From JAVBLP01 sp031553505 (GTDB taxonomy: Bacteria; Elusimicrobiota; Endomicrobiia; Endomicrobiales; Endomicrobiaceae), in NCBI GenBank assembly GCA_031553505.1, contig JAVBLP010000005.1, positions 1 through 64,000 on the forward strand: a DNA stretch of 64,000 nt, read 5' to 3'. Positions 24,569 to 34,436 of the stretch are shown here, piece by piece; position 1 is the stretch's first letter; the number at the start of each line of letters is the position of its first letter. The notes below the pieces were generated by a model that worked only from the letters and a program-made list of their open reading frames with translations, was not told where the DNA came from and ran no database searches. A program made the translations under genes and the position numbers.

Positions 24569-26266
24569 ATGCCTTTATACGAAAAATACACCAACCGCCA
24601 CCGTGACGATTTTGTTACGCTGGATGATTTGCAGAAAAACTATAAATTGACCGTTCCCGATAACTTTAATTTTGCTTTTGACTGCCTGGACGTAATGGCA
24701 GCGGAAACGCCTGATGCTTTGGCGCTTTTATGGGTTTCAAATGAAGGCGAAGAAAAACGCTTTACGTATGAAGACATACGCCGCTTTTCCGTTAAAGCCG
24801 CGAATTTTTTTATTTCGCACGGCATTGAAAAAGGCGATATGGTAATGCTTACAATGTCGCGCGACTGGCGTTACTGGCCCGTGCTTATGGGGCTCCACAG
24901 GATGGGCGCCGTTGCCGTTCCGGCGACTTACCTGCTTACAAAAAAAGATATAGAGTACAGGATGAACGCCGCTTCAATAAAAATGCTTTTGACTACTCCG
25001 CGCTTCGGTGTGGTACAGGCTATGGAGGAATCTCTTCCGGTTTGCCCTACGGTTAAAAAACTTGCGGTTTTCGGAGGTAAAACGCCAAACAGCCGCTGGA
25101 TAAACTTTGACGCGGAACTTGAAGCCGCTTCGGAAACTCCCGTTGCCAGAAATAATTTAAAAAGCGATATGATGCTTATGGCTTTTTCGTCAGGTACTAC
25201 GGGTTACCCTAAAATGGTCTGGCACGATTACACATATCCGTTAGGGCATATTATAACAGGCTGTTTTTGGCATCGCTGCGAGCCCGGCGGGCTGCATTTT
25301 ACGATTTCGGATACGGGCTGGCTAAAAAGCCTTTGGGGAAAAATGTACAGCCAGTGGCTTGCCGGCAGCGCTATTTTTGCTTATGACTTTGATAAATTCT
25401 CCGCGCCGGATATATTAGAGAAAATAGAAAAATATAAAATTACCACTTTTTGCGCGCCTCCCACTATGTACCGCTATTTAATCAAAGAAGATTTGAAAAA
25501 ATATAACCTTTCCGCTTTGCACCATTGTACAACCGCGGGCGAAGCGTTAAATCCCGAAGTTTATAAAGTCTGGCTGGAAGGGACCGGACATAAAATATTT
25601 GAAGGTTTCGGGCAGAGCGAAAGCACGCTCAGTTGTTGGACCGGGTTTCCGTGGATGCAGCCCAGGCTTGGTTCGATGGGGCTTCCGGCGCCAAGCTACC
25701 GTATGATAATTGCCGATGAAAACGGCAAAGAAGTAAGCCCGGGCGTAACAGGGGAAATTTGCATACGTACCGATGAGGCCGGAGGCGGAAAGCCTTACGG
25801 AATGTTTTCCGGTTATTACCGCGATGAAGAAATGACAAAAAGCGTCTGGCATGACGATTTGTACCATACCGGCGATACGGCGTATAAAGATGAAATGGGG
25901 TTTTTATGGTATGTAGGCCGCACGGATGACGTTATAAAATCTTCAGGGTATCGTATCGGGCCTTTTGAAGTGGAAAGCGTTTTAATGGAACATCCCGCTG
26001 TTACGGAATGCGCCGTAACCGGCGTGCCGGATCCTGAAAGAGGTTTTGCGGTTAAAGCTACCATAGTGCTCTCAAAGGGATATCACGGTTCTCCTGAATT
26101 GACTCGCGAATTGCAAAACCATGTTAAAAAGCTGACGGCGCCTTATAAATATCCGCGCATTATCGAATATGTTGAATCGCTTCCGAAAACGATATCCGGC
26201 AAAATACGCCGCGTGGAAATACGCGATAAAGACAACGACAAAAGGCAGAGTGAAGTCGAAAAGTGA
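24569..26266 (+). CDS. AMP-forming acyl-CoA synthetase (copy 1)
   Basis: The 565-residue enzyme activates a carboxylate through an acyl-AMP to its CoA thioester. It has the P-loop FSSGTTGYPKMVWHD, the motif GFGQSESTLSC, YHTGDTAYKDEMGF, the hinge [20 protein letters not shown] and the catalytic Lys in [13 protein letters not shown]. The family is the acetyl/medium-chain acyl-CoA synthetase type; substrate is unknown. It is paralogous to 27108-28766. An AGGAAGGG ribosome site is present. Confidence 0.93.
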   Translation: MPLYEKYTNRHRDDFVTLDDLQKNYKLTVPDNFNFAFDCLDVMAAETPDALALLWVSNEGEEKRFTYEDIRRFSVKAANFFISHGIEKGDMVMLTMSRDWRYWPVLMGLHRMGAVAVPATYLLTKKDIEYRMNAASIKMLLTTPRFGVVQAMEESLPVCPTVKKLAVFGGKTPNSRWINFDAELEAASETPVARNNLKSDMMLMAFSSGTTGYPKMVWHDYTYPLGHIITGCFWHRCEPGGLHFTISDTGWLKSLWGKMYSQWLAGSAIFAYDFDKFSAPDILEKIEKYKITTFCAPPTMYRYLIKEDLKKYNLSALHHCTTAGEALNPEVYKVWLEGTGHKIFEGFGQSESTLSCWTGFPWMQPRLGSMGLPAPSYRMIIADENGKEVSPGVTGEICIRTDEAGGGKPYGMFSGYYRDEEMTKSVWHDDLYHTGDTAYKDEMGFLWYVGRTDDVIKSSGYRIGPFEVESVLMEHPAVTECAVTGVPDPERGFAVKATIVLSKGYHGSPELTRELQNHVKKLTAPYKYPRIIEYVESLPKTISGKIRRVEIRDKDNDKRQSEVEK

Positions 26267-26443
26267 AGAGTGAAAACGGCGTGTTTCGTTAAAGGCGAAA
26301 CCAAAAGTATGTTTTTATAAAGCGAAAAATCTTTATCTTTATTCCCGGCTCTCGGCTCTTTTGATCAATTGAAGTTTTTTGTGGTTTTTTAGTAAAATTA
26401 ACGAAATTTGTTTTTTGGGCATAGACTGCCCCGCGGAGGAAAG
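26257..26443. repeat. Intergenic element with inverted-repeat character
   Basis: After the synthetase stop come repeats AGTGAAGAGTGAAAAC and a hairpin GTTTCG...CGAAAC, then a T-rich part with GGCTCTCGGCTCTTTT. Layout resembles the nested palindromic elements at 23775 and 32111. The right end carries the ribosome site CGCGGAGGAAAG of the next gene. Confidence 0.4.
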
Positions 26444-27007
26444 ATGACACAGCATACAACAGAAACGTTAAAACAGATAGGCACGCGAATTAAAGCAATG
26501 AGGGAAATTTCAGATCTCTCAACCGCAGACTTCGCAAAAAGCATCAATCTTGATACTGAAACATATTTGAAGTATGAAAACGGCGAAGCGGATATTCCTA
26601 TAAGCGTGCTTTCCGCGATTTCTACTACGTATAAGGTGGAAATGACCGCGCTTCTTACCGGCGGAGAGCCGAGGCTTACGCGCATTAATGTCGTAAGAAG
26701 AGGCAAAGGGCTGAATATTGAAAGAAGAAAAGAGTATAAATACCAGGATTTGGCGTTTAACTTTATAAATAAGAAAGCGGAAGTGTTTTTGGTTACCGCG
26801 GAAGTTGCGAAAGAAGCGCCGAAACACGCCTACTCACATCCCGGGCAGGAATTTAATTATATTCTTGAAGGCTCGCTTAAAGTAGTTTTTGAAGGCAAGG
26901 AATATATTCTTGAAGAGGGTGATTCTGTTTATTTTGATTCGGGATTTAATCATACAATGTCGGCGGTTGGCGATAAGCCCGCAAAATTTATTGCGGTAGT
27001 GCTTTAA
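26444..27007 (+). CDS. XRE-family regulator with cupin domain (copy 2)
   Basis: The 187-residue protein has the same layout as 23909-24460: helix-turn-helix (IGTRIKAMREISDLSTADF) then cupin (GQEFNYILEGSLKVVF and LEEGDSVYFDSGFNHTM). The two copies share many residues along their whole length. ATG 26444 follows GCGGAGGAAAG; the frame's earlier TTG at 26408 is less likely. It sits 100 bases before the second acyl-CoA synthetase. Confidence 0.92.
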   Translation: MTQHTTETLKQIGTRIKAMREISDLSTADFAKSINLDTETYLKYENGEADIPISVLSAISTTYKVEMTALLTGGEPRLTRINVVRRGKGLNIERRKEYKYQDLAFNFINKKAEVFLVTAEVAKEAPKHAYSHPGQEFNYILEGSLKVVFEGKEYILEEGDSVYFDSGFNHTMSAVGDKPAKFIAVVL

Positions 27008-27024
27008 CAGCTTAATGCGCCTTT

Positions 27025-27045
27025 ATGCCGAACTTGTTTCGGCAT
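27025..27045 (+). promoter_or_regulatory. Hairpin between regulator and synthetase copy 2
   Basis: ATGCCGAA and TTCGGCAT (27025-27032 with 27038-27045) pair perfectly with a 5-base loop. Only a weak T stretch follows, so it may be an attenuator rather than a full terminator. Confidence 0.5.
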
Positions 27046-27107
27046 CATGTTTTAAAAATATCAGACTCTGAAACAAGTGCAGAGTGACAAAAAAGCAGGG
27101 GAAAACA

Positions 27108-28766
27108 ATGTTAGTAGATAAATATACAAAATCAACATACAAATCTTATGAAGATTTTATAGAAAACTGCAAAATACAAGTGCCGGAAGGCTTTAACTTC
27201 GGGTTTGACATAGTGGATGCCACCGCAAACGCCACCCCCGATAAAAAAGCAATGATCTGGTGCAATGAAGAAGGCGAAGAAAAAACTTTTACGTTTGGCG
27301 ACATAAAAAAGTACAGCAATAAAACAGCCAACTTTTTTAAATCTCTGGGCATAAAAAAAGGCGATTTTGTAATGCTTATGCTTAAAAGGCGTTATGAATA
27401 CTGGTTTTGTTCAGTCGCGCTGCATAAAATCGGCGCGGTGCTTATACCGGCTACGCATCTTTTAACCGTAAAAGATGTAGTATACAGGGTGCAGGCGGCG
27501 GATATAAAAATGATAGTTTCGGCCGCGGACAAAAGGATAACGGATATTGTTGACGAAGCAAGGAAAGAACTTCCCGAACTTAAAAATATAGTTTCGGTAA
27601 ACGGCAAAGTTGACGGCTGGCTTGAATATTCAAAGGAAATTGAAAAGTTTTCAGATGTTTTTGAAAGGCCGGCAGGCGAAGCGGCTTCAAAAAACAATGA
27701 TATTTTTCTGATGTATTTTACTTCAGGAACAACCGGTTTGCCTAAAATGGCTTATCACGATAACACATATCCGCTCGGACATATACTCACTGCCAGATTT
27801 TGGCAGAACTTGAGCGATGACAGCGTGCATATAACCGTTGCCGATACGGGCTGGGCAAAAGCTTCGTGGGGAAAAATATACGGCCAGTGGATAAGCGGAG
27901 CGTGCCTGTTTACTTATGACTACGAAAGATTCCACCCGAAAGATCTAATTGAAAAGATATCAAAGTACGGCGTCACTTCTTTTTGCGCGCCGCCTACTAT
28001 TTACAGGCATATAATAAAAGAAGATATATCAAAATACGACTTATCCAGACTTAAATATGCCGAAACTGCAGGCGAGCCTCTAAATCCGGAAGTTTTCCAC
28101 CAGTTTAAAAAGATGACCGGCCTTGAAATTAAAGAAGGCTTCGGGCAGACCGAAACCGTCGTTTTTGCCGCGTCATTTCCGTGGATAAAAGCAAAGCCCG
28201 GCTCTATGGGCAGGCCTGCCGCGGGCTGGGACGTTGATATTGTTGATGATGATAATAACCCTTGTGAAGCGGGCCAGGAAGGTCATCTTGTTATAAGGAC
28301 GGATAAAGGCAAACCAACGGGCTTATTCTGCGGGTACTATAAAGATGAAGCTCTGACGAAAAGGTCCTGGAGCAACGGAATATATGATACCGGCGATATG
28401 GCGTACAAAGATGAAGACGGTTATCTTTGGTTTGTCGGCCGTTCTGACGATGTTATAAAAAGCTCGGGTTACAGAATCGGGCCTTTTGAAGTAGAAAGCG
28501 CTTTGATTGAACATCCCTGCGTTTTGGAATGCGCCATTACCGGCGTGCCTGATGCTGAAAGAGGCGCGATTGTAAAAGCAACGGTTATTTTGGCAAAAGG
28601 CTATGAGCCCAGCCAGGAGCTTATTATAGAATTGCAGGAGCACGTTAAAAGGACTACAGCTCCTTATAAATATCCCAGAATTATAGAATTTGTCAAAGAA
28701 CTTCCCAAAACCATAAGCGGAAAAATCCGCCGGGTTGAAATCAGAGAAACCGATAAAAACAAATAA
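27108..28766 (+). CDS. AMP-forming acyl-CoA synthetase (copy 2)
   Basis: The 552-residue enzyme matches copy 1 throughout: [47 protein letters not shown] and the Lys in [13 protein letters not shown]. Differences in the acyl pocket (for example [10 protein letters not shown] versus STLSCWTGFPW) suggest a different acid. ATG 27108 follows AGGGG; the frame opens earlier at 27084. A terminator follows. The phosphotransacetylase gene comes next, so acyl-CoA and acyl-phosphate can be exchanged for ATP. Confidence 0.93.
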   Translation: MLVDKYTKSTYKSYEDFIENCKIQVPEGFNFGFDIVDATANATPDKKAMIWCNEEGEEKTFTFGDIKKYSNKTANFFKSLGIKKGDFVMLMLKRRYEYWFCSVALHKIGAVLIPATHLLTVKDVVYRVQAADIKMIVSAADKRITDIVDEARKELPELKNIVSVNGKVDGWLEYSKEIEKFSDVFERPAGEAASKNNDIFLMYFTSGTTGLPKMAYHDNTYPLGHILTARFWQNLSDDSVHITVADTGWAKASWGKIYGQWISGACLFTYDYERFHPKDLIEKISKYGVTSFCAPPTIYRHIIKEDISKYDLSRLKYAETAGEPLNPEVFHQFKKMTGLEIKEGFGQTETVVFAASFPWIKAKPGSMGRPAAGWDVDIVDDDNNPCEAGQEGHLVIRTDKGKPTGLFCGYYKDEALTKRSWSNGIYDTGDMAYKDEDGYLWFVGRSDDVIKSSGYRIGPFEVESALIEHPCVLECAITGVPDAERGAIVKATVILAKGYEPSQELIIELQEHVKRTTAPYKYPRIIEFVKELPKTISGKIRRVEIRETDKNK

Positions 28767-28785
28767 TAATCAGTAAGTAATAAAT

Positions 28786-28831
28786 AAAACTGCCCTTAAA
28801 TCATTTTTTGCTGAAGATTGAGGGCAGTTTT
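28786..28831 (+). terminator. Rho-independent terminator
   Basis: AAAACTGCCCT (28786-28796) pairs with AGGGCAGTTTT (28821-28831), followed by ATTTTATTTT. It separates the synthetase module from pta. Confidence 0.9.
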
Positions 28832-28941
28832 ATTTTATTTTCTGGTATTAACGCATTATGCGTATGCGTTCTCTTGCAAAAAAACAATAATTTGATAGAA
28901 TAAAACCCTCTTCATAAATAATCATAAACAAGGAGTATCAA

Positions 28942-29946
28942 ATGGACATTAGAAACCATATTCTCGGTCTTGCAAAAAAGGTTAAAGGAAAAGTAATTCT
29001 TCCTGAAAGCGGAGACGTAAGAGTATTAAAAGCCGCCCAGATGCTTGTTACTGACGGCATAGCCGGAGTTGTTTTGCCCTCTGATGACACGGAAGCCGTA
29101 AAAAAAATGGCTGCCGAACACGGCGTAAATTTAGACGGAGTTGAAATTATACAAATCGACAGGGCGCTGCTTGATGATAAAAAAATTGCGGAATTCGTAA
29201 CGGCAAGAGAAAAGAAGGGGATGAATCCTGAAGATGCCTTAAATCTTTTAAAACAGCCGTTATATTTTTCTATGATGTACTTGAAAAGCGGAAAATGCGA
29301 CGCCTGCGTTTGCGGCGCGGTAGCTGATACCGCTGACGTTTTGAGGTCAAGCATACATGTTGTAGGCACGGCAGAAGGGATAAAGATTGTTTCTTCCTAC
29401 TTTTTGATGATTCCGCCGGAAGGCCACAAAGTCGCCAAAGACGCCGTTTTGTTTGCGGACTGCGGCGTAAATCCGGATCCGCACGCGCTCGGATTAAAAG
29501 ATATCGCAGTAGCTACCGTAGGAAACTTTCAAAAGCTTTTCCCCGGGAGGGAAGCGAACGCGGCGTTTTTGTCTTTCTCAACTAAAGGAAGCGCGAAAGA
29601 TAAGACTCTGGAAAAAATAACCGAAGCGACCGAACTTACAAAACAGCACTTTGAAGGCAAAAAAAATATAAATATTGACGGCGAACTTCAGTTTGACGCG
29701 GCAGTCATGCCGGAAATAGGCAAAAGGAAAGCGCCCGATTCAAAAGTTGCCGGAAACGCAAATATCTTTATATTCCCTGATTTAAACGCGGGAAATATCG
29801 GCTATAAAATGGCGGAAAGGTATGGTGGTTTTCAGGCAATAGGGCCGCTAATTCAGGGTTTGGCTCTGCCCGTAAGCGATTTGAGCAGGGGATGCAATGC
29901 GGATGACATATATTTGGCGTCTGCGATTATGTTACTACAGAAATAA
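28942..29946 (+). CDS. pta: Phosphate acetyltransferase
   Basis: The 334-residue protein is a PTA_PTB-family transferase exchanging CoA and phosphate on an acyl group, the step before acetate kinase in acetate-forming ATP synthesis. Seen motifs: GKVILPESGDVRVLKAAQ, CDACVCGAVADTADVLRSS, VLFADCGVNPDPHA and PDLNAGNIGYKMAERYGG. Length is that of the short bacterial Pta. AAGGAG lies before the ATG. No acetate kinase gene is adjacent. Confidence 0.93.
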   Translation: MDIRNHILGLAKKVKGKVILPESGDVRVLKAAQMLVTDGIAGVVLPSDDTEAVKKMAAEHGVNLDGVEIIQIDRALLDDKKIAEFVTAREKKGMNPEDALNLLKQPLYFSMMYLKSGKCDACVCGAVADTADVLRSSIHVVGTAEGIKIVSSYFLMIPPEGHKVAKDAVLFADCGVNPDPHALGLKDIAVATVGNFQKLFPGREANAAFLSFSTKGSAKDKTLEKITEATELTKQHFEGKKNINIDGELQFDAAVMPEIGKRKAPDSKVAGNANIFIFPDLNAGNIGYKMAERYGGFQAIGPLIQGLALPVSDLSRGCNADDIYLASAIMLLQK

Positions 29947-30091
29947 CTTTTATAGCGGCTTCGTTACGTGCCGGCTTATGTACCCAACGCTTCGCTCTAC
30001 TGTGGTACACTTTGCCGCCGCAAGCCTCGCCTCGCTTCAAAACTTAAAGCCTTTAAAGACACTGGATGTTGAAAAAAACTATGGATAAAAA

Positions 30092-30901
30092 ATGCAGATA
30101 ATAGATTCCCACAACCACATCTGGCCGGAAAAAGTTGCGCAAAAAGCGCAAGATTTTCTCGAACAGTCGTTCAATCACAAAATGATTGCGCTGCCTGTTG
30201 CCGAAAACCTTTTAAGCTATATGGATGACGCGGAAATAAGCAAAAGCGTCATATCTTCGGTGGCTTCTCGCCCCGATCAGGTAATATCAATAAATAACTG
30301 GCTGTTTTCCATAAAGCAGGAAAGGTTTATAGTTTTTGCTTCGATGCATCCGTTTTTCGCGGATTTTGCTGGCACCGCGGCTTTTAACGATGAGATGAAA
30401 AGAATACGCGATAACTCTTTGGGCGTAAAACTGCAGGCGGAGTTCCAGAAGTTTTATGTTGATGATGAAAAAGTTTTTCCTCTTTATGAAAAACTGCAGA
30501 AGCTGGACCTTCCCGTTATTTTCCATTGCGGCGTTGAGCTCAGCTCTCCCGGTGAAGTGCGTTCTTCTCCGGACAGGCTTTTAAAAGTTATCGAGAAGTT
30601 TGCCGGAATGAAAATAATAGGCGCCCATATGGGCGGTTTTTTGATGTGGGAAGAAGTTTTTGAGAAGCTTGCCGGAAAAAACATATATTTTGATACTTCT
30701 GACAGTATAAGGGTTATGAAACCGGAACTTTTAAACGCGTTTTTTGAAAAACACGGTTTTGACAAAATAATTTACGGTTCAGACTTCCCTATGCAGGTGC
30801 CGAAAGAGGAAGTAGATTTCATAAAATCGCTTGAATTTTCAGATGAAAATAAACTTAAAATTCTCTCCGGAAACTTAAAAAAACTCCTGAAGATCAGCTG
30901 A
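30092..30901 (+). CDS. TIM-barrel amidohydrolase (amidohydrolase_2 family)
   Basis: The 269-residue protein starts with MQIIDSHNHIWP, giving the HxH metal pair at once, followed by VIFHCGVE, IIGAHMGGFL and IYGSDFPMQVP (final Asp). These are the metal and catalytic residues of the decarboxylase/hydrolase family. The substrate is unknown. The 145 bases before it show no clear ribosome site. Confidence 0.9.
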   Translation: MQIIDSHNHIWPEKVAQKAQDFLEQSFNHKMIALPVAENLLSYMDDAEISKSVISSVASRPDQVISINNWLFSIKQERFIVFASMHPFFADFAGTAAFNDEMKRIRDNSLGVKLQAEFQKFYVDDEKVFPLYEKLQKLDLPVIFHCGVELSSPGEVRSSPDRLLKVIEKFAGMKIIGAHMGGFLMWEEVFEKLAGKNIYFDTSDSIRVMKPELLNAFFEKHGFDKIIYGSDFPMQVPKEEVDFIKSLEFSDENKLKILSGNLKKLLKIS

Positions 30902-31021
30902 CAGATTATTAATTATTGCCTATTGCTTATTCCCTGCCGTTTGATTTTGTAATCCTAAAATAATACACTATAAAACATAAAAACTATTGGTTAATCAATA
31001 AATTTTGCAAAAGGAAAGAAA

Positions 31022-32110
31022 ATGTCATACAAAGGTTTGATTGAGAAGTACAGAAAAATTTTGCCGGTTACTGAAAAAACGCCGGTAATATCGTTAAATG
31101 AGGGCAATACGCCGCTTATTCCAGCTAAAAACCTTCCTAAAAAACTTGGTTTCAACGGCGAAATATATTTTAAGTTTGAAGGGATGAACCCTACAGGGTC
31201 ATTTAAAGACAGGGGTATGACGATGGCTGTTTCAAAAGCCGTTGAAGAAGGAAGCAAAGCCGTAATCTGCGCTTCAACAGGTAACACTTCCGCCTCCGCC
31301 GCGGCTTATGCGGCAAGAGCCGGCATAAAATGCGTGGTTTTGATTCCGGAAGGAAAAATCGCTCTCGGCAAACTTTCGCAGGCGGTAATGCACGGCGCGG
31401 AAGTTTTAGAAATAGACGGAAATTTTGACGAAGCTTTGAATCTTGTTAAAGAGTTAAGCAGCAAATATCCGCTTACGCTTGTAAATTCAATAAACCCTTT
31501 CAGAATAGAAGGTCAGAAAACCGCTTCTTATGAAATATGCGAAACGCTTGAAGGCACGCCGGATTACCAGTTTATGCCTGTAGGCAATGCCGGAAATATT
31601 ACGGCATATTGGAAAGGTTATAAAGAATGCAATGAAAAAGACTCTGAGGCTTATCCTCTTCCGAAGATGATGGGCTTTCAGGCTGCAGGTTCCGCTCCGA
31701 TAGTTTTGGGGCATCCCGTTGATAAACCGGAAACGATTGCAACAGCTATCAGAATCGGCAATCCCGCGTCATGGAAAAACGCCGAAGACGCAAGAGACGA
31801 ATCGGGCGGTGTTATAGATATGGTAACCGATGGCGAAATACTTGAAGCTTACAGAATGGTAGCTGCTAACGAAGGTATTTTTTGTGAGCCTGCTTCAGCC
31901 GCCTCGCTTGCGGGATTGATTAAATATATAAAGAAAGGTTATTTCAAAAATGAAAAACCTGTAAAAGTCGTGTGCATTTTAACTGGAAACGGTTTAAAGG
32001 ACCCTGATACCGCGGTAAAAAACGCGGTAAGGCCTAAAAAAGTTAAAGCAAAAATTAAAGATATTATTGATGCTATAGGACTGACAACAGTAAATACAAA
32101 ACAGCAGTGA
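31022..32110 (+). CDS. thrC: Threonine synthase
   Basis: ThrC makes threonine from O-phosphohomoserine with PLP. The 362-residue protein has [15 protein letters not shown], the PLP lysine in [45 protein letters not shown] and the serine/glycine loop [12 protein letters not shown]. It is the short form without the long N-terminal domain. It stands alone, with no other threonine genes nearby. Confidence 0.94.
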   Translation: MSYKGLIEKYRKILPVTEKTPVISLNEGNTPLIPAKNLPKKLGFNGEIYFKFEGMNPTGSFKDRGMTMAVSKAVEEGSKAVICASTGNTSASAAAYAARAGIKCVVLIPEGKIALGKLSQAVMHGAEVLEIDGNFDEALNLVKELSSKYPLTLVNSINPFRIEGQKTASYEICETLEGTPDYQFMPVGNAGNITAYWKGYKECNEKDSEAYPLPKMMGFQAAGSAPIVLGHPVDKPETIATAIRIGNPASWKNAEDARDESGGVIDMVTDGEILEAYRMVAANEGIFCEPASAASLAGLIKYIKKGYFKNEKPVKVVCILTGNGLKDPDTAVKNAVRPKKVKAKIKDIIDAIGLTTVNTKQQ

Positions 32111-32215
32111 GGGGTTGGAAGTTGGGAGTGAATGAGTGCGCAAGGCGCACGTAAAAATAAGTGAGGCAAAGACTCACACATTAAATCCTAATTTCACATT
32201 CCTAACTCTTAACTA
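32111..32215. repeat. Nested palindromic intergenic element
   Basis: It contains the perfect hairpin GTGCGC-aag-GCGCAC (32136-32150) and GTGAG...CTCAC (32161-32177). The outer parts GTTGGAAGTTGGGAGTG and the complement of CACATTCCTAACTCTTAAC are imperfect inverted repeats, like the element at 23775. Confidence 0.55.
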
Positions 32216-32302
32216 AATATTATGCGAAGCCGGCGGAATGAGAGTCAATATTAAATAATAGTGAAGAGCAGAGAATGGAGACAGTTAAAAAGGGAGGCTC
32301 AA

Positions 32303-32605
32303 ATGCAGGAAGAAAAAAAACAAAACGAAATAAAGATAGAAATTGATGACCAGATTTCAAACGGTATATATTCGAACCTTGCTTTAATAACGCACTCGGA
32401 AAGCGAATTTGTTCTTGATTTTATATTTTTCCAGCCGCAAAGCGGCAAAGCAAAAGTAAGGACAAGGGTAATTACTTCGCCTTCGCACGCAAAGAGAATG
32501 GTTGCGGCATTGAAAGACAATATCGCAAAATTTGAAGCAAAATTCGGAGAAATCAAAGAACCTGCTTTGCAAATGCCTAATGAAAAATCCGGATATTACA
32601 ATTAA
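32303..32605 (+). CDS. DUF3467 domain protein
   Basis: The 100-residue protein matches DUF3467: IEIDDQISNGIYSNLALI, then HSESEFVLDFIFFQPQSGK and ITSPSHAKRMVAALKDNI. The function of the family is unknown. ATG 32303 follows GGGAGGCTC; the frame is open upstream to 32261. The stop TAA overlaps the ATG of cinA by one base, so the two are coupled. Confidence 0.9.
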   Translation: MQEEKKQNEIKIEIDDQISNGIYSNLALITHSESEFVLDFIFFQPQSGKAKVRTRVITSPSHAKRMVAALKDNIAKFEAKFGEIKEPALQMPNEKSGYYN

Positions 32606-33921
32606 TGAAAATTGAACTTATCTGCACGGGAAGCGAACTGCTTTCCGGCAAAGTCAACACCAATGCCGCGTATATCGGCTCAAAGCTTGCTTCAACGGGG
32701 CTTGAGCTCGGAGCGGTTACTGATATCGGCGACAGAAAGCAGGAGCTTGCCGCTGAGCTTAAGAGGGCATTTGAAAGAAGCGGCGTTATAATCACGACGG
32801 GCGGGCTCGGCCCGACTTTTGACGATATTACGGTTGAAACCGTAGCGGAATGCCTGGGACTTGAAGTATACACGGATGAAAAAGTATTAAACGCCATAAA
32901 TGAGTTTTTTGCGCGCCGGGGAATTACAACAATACCCAAAGTAAACGAAAGGCAGGCTAATGTCATAAAAGGCGCTAAAGTTTTGGAAAACCGCTTTGGC
33001 ACCGCTCCGGGCCAGATGATACACTTTGAATACGAACATGGCGGAAAGAAGTTAAGAAAAACGCTGTTTCTGCTTCCCGGGCCGCCAAGAGAGATGCAGC
33101 CGATGTTTGATGAAAACGTCGAACCTTACCTTAAAAGCTACTTTTCTGGCATCCGCAAAAATGAAGTTTTACATATATTCGGCCTCCCTGAATCCGCTGT
33201 TGAAGAACTTATAAAACCTGTTATTGAAGCCGCCGTGTTTGGCGATTCAAAAGCCGTGGAGTTTGGCATTTTGGCGAGTGACGCGCTCATAGACGTAAAA
33301 TTTTCCGTTTCCGGTACAGATGAACTTCTTGTGGACGAAACGGTAAGTAATCTCAAGCTTGAGCTTGAAAATGTTTTAAAAACGCATATTTTCGGCTACG
33401 GCAACGAAACTCTTTCAAGCATTGTAGGCAGGCTTTTAACCGAAAACAAAAAGAGCGTAACGTGCGCGGAATCCTGCACGGGCGGTATGCTCGCGTCCAA
33501 AATAACGGATATTGCGGGCAGTTCGGTGTATTTTAAAAGTTCCGTTGTTACCTATTCAAATGAGTCGAAAATTAAACTTCTCGGAGTTAATGAAGATACC
33601 CTTATTAATTTCGGCGCGGTAAGCCAGGAGACTGCAAAAGAAATGGCTCAAGGGGCGTTAACTCTTGCCGAAAGCGATTACGCGGTTTCTGTTACAGGCG
33701 TTGCCGGCCCCGGAGGCGGTTCAAAAGAAAAACCCGTAGGTTTGGTTTACATCGGCATAGCTTCAAAGAAAAGCACGGAAGTTTTCAGGTATATGTTTTC
33801 CGGAACAAGAAAAGACATAAGAAAAAGAACCGTAAACACCGCTTTGGATTTGCTCAGAAGAAAAATAAATGAAGACGCGCAGTCTAAACCCGCAAAAACG
33901 GCAAAAGGCAAGAAAAAATGA
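32605..33921 (+). CDS. cinA: CinA-family protein with NMN amidohydrolase domain
   Basis: The 438-residue protein joins a MoaB-like domain (ICTGSELLSGKVNTNAAYIG, TTGGLGPTFDDITVE, LLPGPPREMQPMF) to the C-terminal CinA domain (CAESCTGGMLASKITDIAG, VVTYSNESKIKLLGV, VTGVAGPGGGSKEKPVG), which deamidates nicotinamide mononucleotide for NAD recycling. The N-terminal half of such proteins cleaves ADP-ribose. Length is usual. Confidence 0.94.
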   Translation: MKIELICTGSELLSGKVNTNAAYIGSKLASTGLELGAVTDIGDRKQELAAELKRAFERSGVIITTGGLGPTFDDITVETVAECLGLEVYTDEKVLNAINEFFARRGITTIPKVNERQANVIKGAKVLENRFGTAPGQMIHFEYEHGGKKLRKTLFLLPGPPREMQPMFDENVEPYLKSYFSGIRKNEVLHIFGLPESAVEELIKPVIEAAVFGDSKAVEFGILASDALIDVKFSVSGTDELLVDETVSNLKLELENVLKTHIFGYGNETLSSIVGRLLTENKKSVTCAESCTGGMLASKITDIAGSSVYFKSSVVTYSNESKIKLLGVNEDTLINFGAVSQETAKEMAQGALTLAESDYAVSVTGVAGPGGGSKEKPVGLVYIGIASKKSTEVFRYMFSGTRKDIRKRTVNTALDLLRRKINEDAQSKPAKTAKGKKK

Positions 33922-33939
33922 AACTTTTTGACGGCAGCA

Positions 33940-34422
33940 ATGAGTAATACAAGGTCTTTGTGTGTACTTTCCGGAGCGCCTTTATCAAAAAATGATGATG
34001 AGCGTATTGTAAATAAATTTCTTTCTTTTGAAGGCAAGAAAGCTGTTTGCGGCTCAACAACCACTGCACTTTTTTGCCGCGTTACAGGCCAAAAAGCCGC
34101 AATCAGCCCCGAACTTTACACGGATTTTAATCCGCCGGAATATAAAATTGAAGGTATTGATTTTGCTTCGGAAGGCGCGATTACGCTTAACCGCTGTTTT
34201 GGCGCGCTGAACGGGGACAAGCCGGACAATGTGTCCGCAAAACTTGCTGGTTTGATGCTGTATTCGCAAAACATACATTTTATTATAGGAAGATCCGTAA
34301 ACAAAGGGCATGATAAACAACTTTTTAAGAGCATGGAAGTGTTGCCCAGAAGCGAAATAATAGGTAAAATAATGCGTAAACTTATTGAATATAAAAAAAA
34401 TGTTACAAAAGAAGAAATATAA
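33940..34422 (+). CDS. Stand-alone protein resembling the C-terminal part of SpoIIE-type phosphatases
   Basis: The 160-residue protein has CGSTTTALFCRVTG, then PPEYKIEGIDFASEGAITLN, a pattern I know from the region after the phosphatase core in clostridial SpoIIE-family proteins (GGTTA..., IEGIDLVTEG). The PP2C catalytic core is absent. Function unknown. Start is ATG 33940 or the TTG at 33928; no clear ribosome site. It follows cinA by 18 bases and precedes the next gene by 14. Confidence 0.6.
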   Translation: MSNTRSLCVLSGAPLSKNDDERIVNKFLSFEGKKAVCGSTTTALFCRVTGQKAAISPELYTDFNPPEYKIEGIDFASEGAITLNRCFGALNGDKPDNVSAKLAGLMLYSQNIHFIIGRSVNKGHDKQLFKSMEVLPRSEIIGKIMRKLIEYKKNVTKEEI

Positions 34423-34436
34423 GGGGTCAATTTAAA

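Noticed and set aside
26408..26443. TTG start for the second XRE-cupin gene
   Set aside because: The ribosome site GGAGGAAAG sits right before ATG 26444, and the first copy aligns from there.
29897..30088. Plus-strand frame of 63 codons between pta and the amidohydrolase
   Set aside because: It starts inside pta in another frame, lacks a ribosome site and looks like spacer or repeat remnant, not a gene.
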